NCBI RefSeq assembly: GCF_036324505.1
Contig: NC_086356.1
Coordinates: 18,390,028-18,454,027, forward strand
From: Eleginops maclovinus
Lineage: Eukaryota; Chordata; Actinopteri; Perciformes; Eleginopidae
DNA: 64,000 bases
Direction: 5' to 3'
Shown: in pieces, positions 62,743 through 64,000 of the stretch
Position numbering within the stretch: position 1 is the stretch's first letter
Layout of the letters: each line of letters starts with the position of its first letter
The notes under the pieces: generated by a model
What the model was told of the DNA's origin: nothing
The model's database searches: none
The model's input: only the letters and a program-made list of their open reading frames with translations
Program-made: the position numbers and the translations under genes

Positions 62743-64000
62743 TTACAAAGTCTGTGTTTTCTGCGACTTAATCAGTCCTTTGCTCTGAAAGAAGGCGTCC
62801 TGGCATGGGTCACGGCCGAGGAAGGTCTTCAGCATGTCCATGCCATCCACAGATCCACCAGCTTCAAGGATCACCCTTCTGTACTCTTTTCCAACCTAAT
62901 AAAGATATTATTTTTTTAAGTGAGGTGGTTGCTTACAAGAAAATTCATGTGATGTATTGTAATCATCACACCTACCTTTGGATTCATAATGCCTTCCTTT
63001 TTAAAATGGCTGAAATAAATGTCCATGGAGTAAACTTCACTCCACAGATAGCTGTAGTACTGTCCATCATATCCTCCAACCAAGTGACTGAAACTGGCGG
63101 TCATATTGGTACCTGCACAGAACAGGTCATGACATCAAAATACAGCAGACATTCACAGAATAAATTAAACACAAAGACCTTAGCTGCTAATCTGAAATGT
63201 AAAAATGCAAGTATTTATTTATCCTCATAGGATACAGTTAATAAATGAATGCTCTCAATTCTCAGTCACAGACAAAAATGTTAATACAAATATATTTGTC
63301 TAACTATATGCCTAATAGAAAAAATGGCCTTGCAATGCTACTGTTGCTAAAGTAACTACTGACCTGGTGTAGCAGGAACACCCAGGATGTCCTTGCAGTA
63401 CTTTGCAAACACCTCAGCTGTATCAGCATCTGGGCAGCTGTGTAGAAATTGATCCACTTTACCGAGGACAACCTGCCGCAGGTTCATCAGTCCTGAAGAG
63501 GATAAAAAAAAGTCAGAGACTCTTGATTTCTCTATAAATGTTCTACACATTTTTTATTTTTTTTAATGAACAGAAAACTAAAGTTTCTCACCAGTGTTGG
63601 CGACTCTAGATGCAATCAGTTTGTCGAGCAGGTTGTCTGGGATTGGGCTGCCGTCCTTGTAATGGCGGGACATTCTCCTCAGAGGCTCCTTCTCCCAAAC
63701 CCAGTTCTCAAGCATCTGCGACGGCACCTCCACAAAGTCTGTCTCCACCAGGGTTCCACTGAATTCTGAAAAAGATGTCTATAACAAACACAGGACAAGC
63801 TCCATCACTCTAATTCATATAAATTACTACATGCACATCATACAAAGCTGCTGATATTAAAGTGACCTACCTTAGAACAGAGCTCATGCATAACATGACC
63901 AAACTCATGGAAATAAGTCTCCACTTCATGGTGTTGGAGGAGAGAGGGCCAACCTTTTCTGGGCTTGGTAAAATTAGCCACGCAGGCTGCCACTGGAAGC
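62743..64000 (-). CDS. nln: Neurolysin-like M3 zinc metallopeptidase, C-terminal five exons (5' part outside window)
   Basis: Neurolysin cleaves short neuropeptides such as neurotensin, in cytosol and mitochondria. Minus-strand exons: 64000-63871 (continues beyond the window), 63778-63592, 63492-63364, 63112-62976 and 62895-62743, all GT-AG and in phase. The first visible exon has the zinc site HEFGH within [15 protein letters not shown]. The next has VPSQMLENW, whose Glu is the third zinc ligand in this family. Later exons hold [30 protein letters not shown] and [10 protein letters not shown], with the stop at 62745-62743 after KTQTL. Thimet oligopeptidase (thop1) is a close paralogue. The position upstream of erbin, as I recall for mammalian NLN, favours nln. 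The gene is co-oriented with erbin, about 1.6 kb upstream of its probable first exon. Confidence 0.88.

Noticed and set aside
63592..63765. Alternative acceptor ttcag|aattc for the neurolysin exon
   Set aside because: Using ttatag|acatct at 63778 restores the TSFSEFSGT segment expected between HELCSK and the ETDF region and keeps phase 0; the shorter choice drops residues and shifts phase.
62743..64000. Assignment to thimet oligopeptidase (thop1)
   Set aside because: Not excluded by sequence alone, but the neighbourhood with erbin favours neurolysin.

Overview
The window is vertebrate nuclear DNA, almost certainly from a ray-finned fish (probably a percomorph). It has spliced genes with GT-AG introns, a teleost set of DNA transposons (hAT, Tc1/mariner, a THAP/YqaJ-type element), tRNA-derived SINEs and many (CA)n arrays. 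There is no operon structure.

Layout. (1) Positions 1-16417 are a nest of transposons. Two near-identical copies of a ZMYM/TTF-type hAT element face each other: copy 1 is 1-4026 on +, cut by the window edge; copy 2 is 5935-13508 on -. The sequence they share (1-4026 against 5935-10069) forms a palindrome of about 10 kb around a 1.9-kb spacer. The spacer holds the 3' half of a second hAT (ZBED/BED type); its 5' half lies at 13509-14425 on the opposite strand. Copy 2 also carries a THAP-DDE/YqaJ element of the kind called ISL2EU or IS4EU (about 10118-13369) that has an internal deletion. A Tc1 pseudogene (14447-16316) with a SINE in its left inverted repeat sits at the far edge of the ZBED element. 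Fragments of a MITE flank the nest at 5733-5885 and 16318-16415. (2) Positions 16740-61150 hold one long minus-strand gene, erbin: a 16-LRR plus PDZ scaffold of the LAP family. I reconstruct 25 coding exons that join in frame into about 1,401 codons, plus a non-coding first exon at about 60924-61150. A first intron of about 21.4 kb contains a MITE and a deleted Tc1 relative. (3) Positions 62743-64000 hold the last five coding exons of an M3 metallopeptidase on the minus strand, most likely neurolysin (nln). To my knowledge nln is also the neighbour of ERBIN in mammals.

Main discovery. The 1.9-kb spacer between the two hAT copies appears to be inverted relative to its ancestral orientation. 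Three independent junctions agree. The 8-bp target duplication of copy 2 (gactgtga at 13509) is found, inverted, beside copy 1 (tcacagtc at 4027). The two halves of the ZBED transposase become collinear only if 4027-5934 is flipped. The two halves of the host MITE also rejoin only after the same flip. This is the footprint of recombination between inverted transposon copies, or of an assembler choosing the wrong path through them. It predicts caggtagc just upstream of copy 1, outside the window.

The real host genes look ordinary and intact. The novelty lies in the downstream transposon nest, which has two apparently intact hAT transposase genes, five levels of nesting and convergent transcription units inside a large palindrome.
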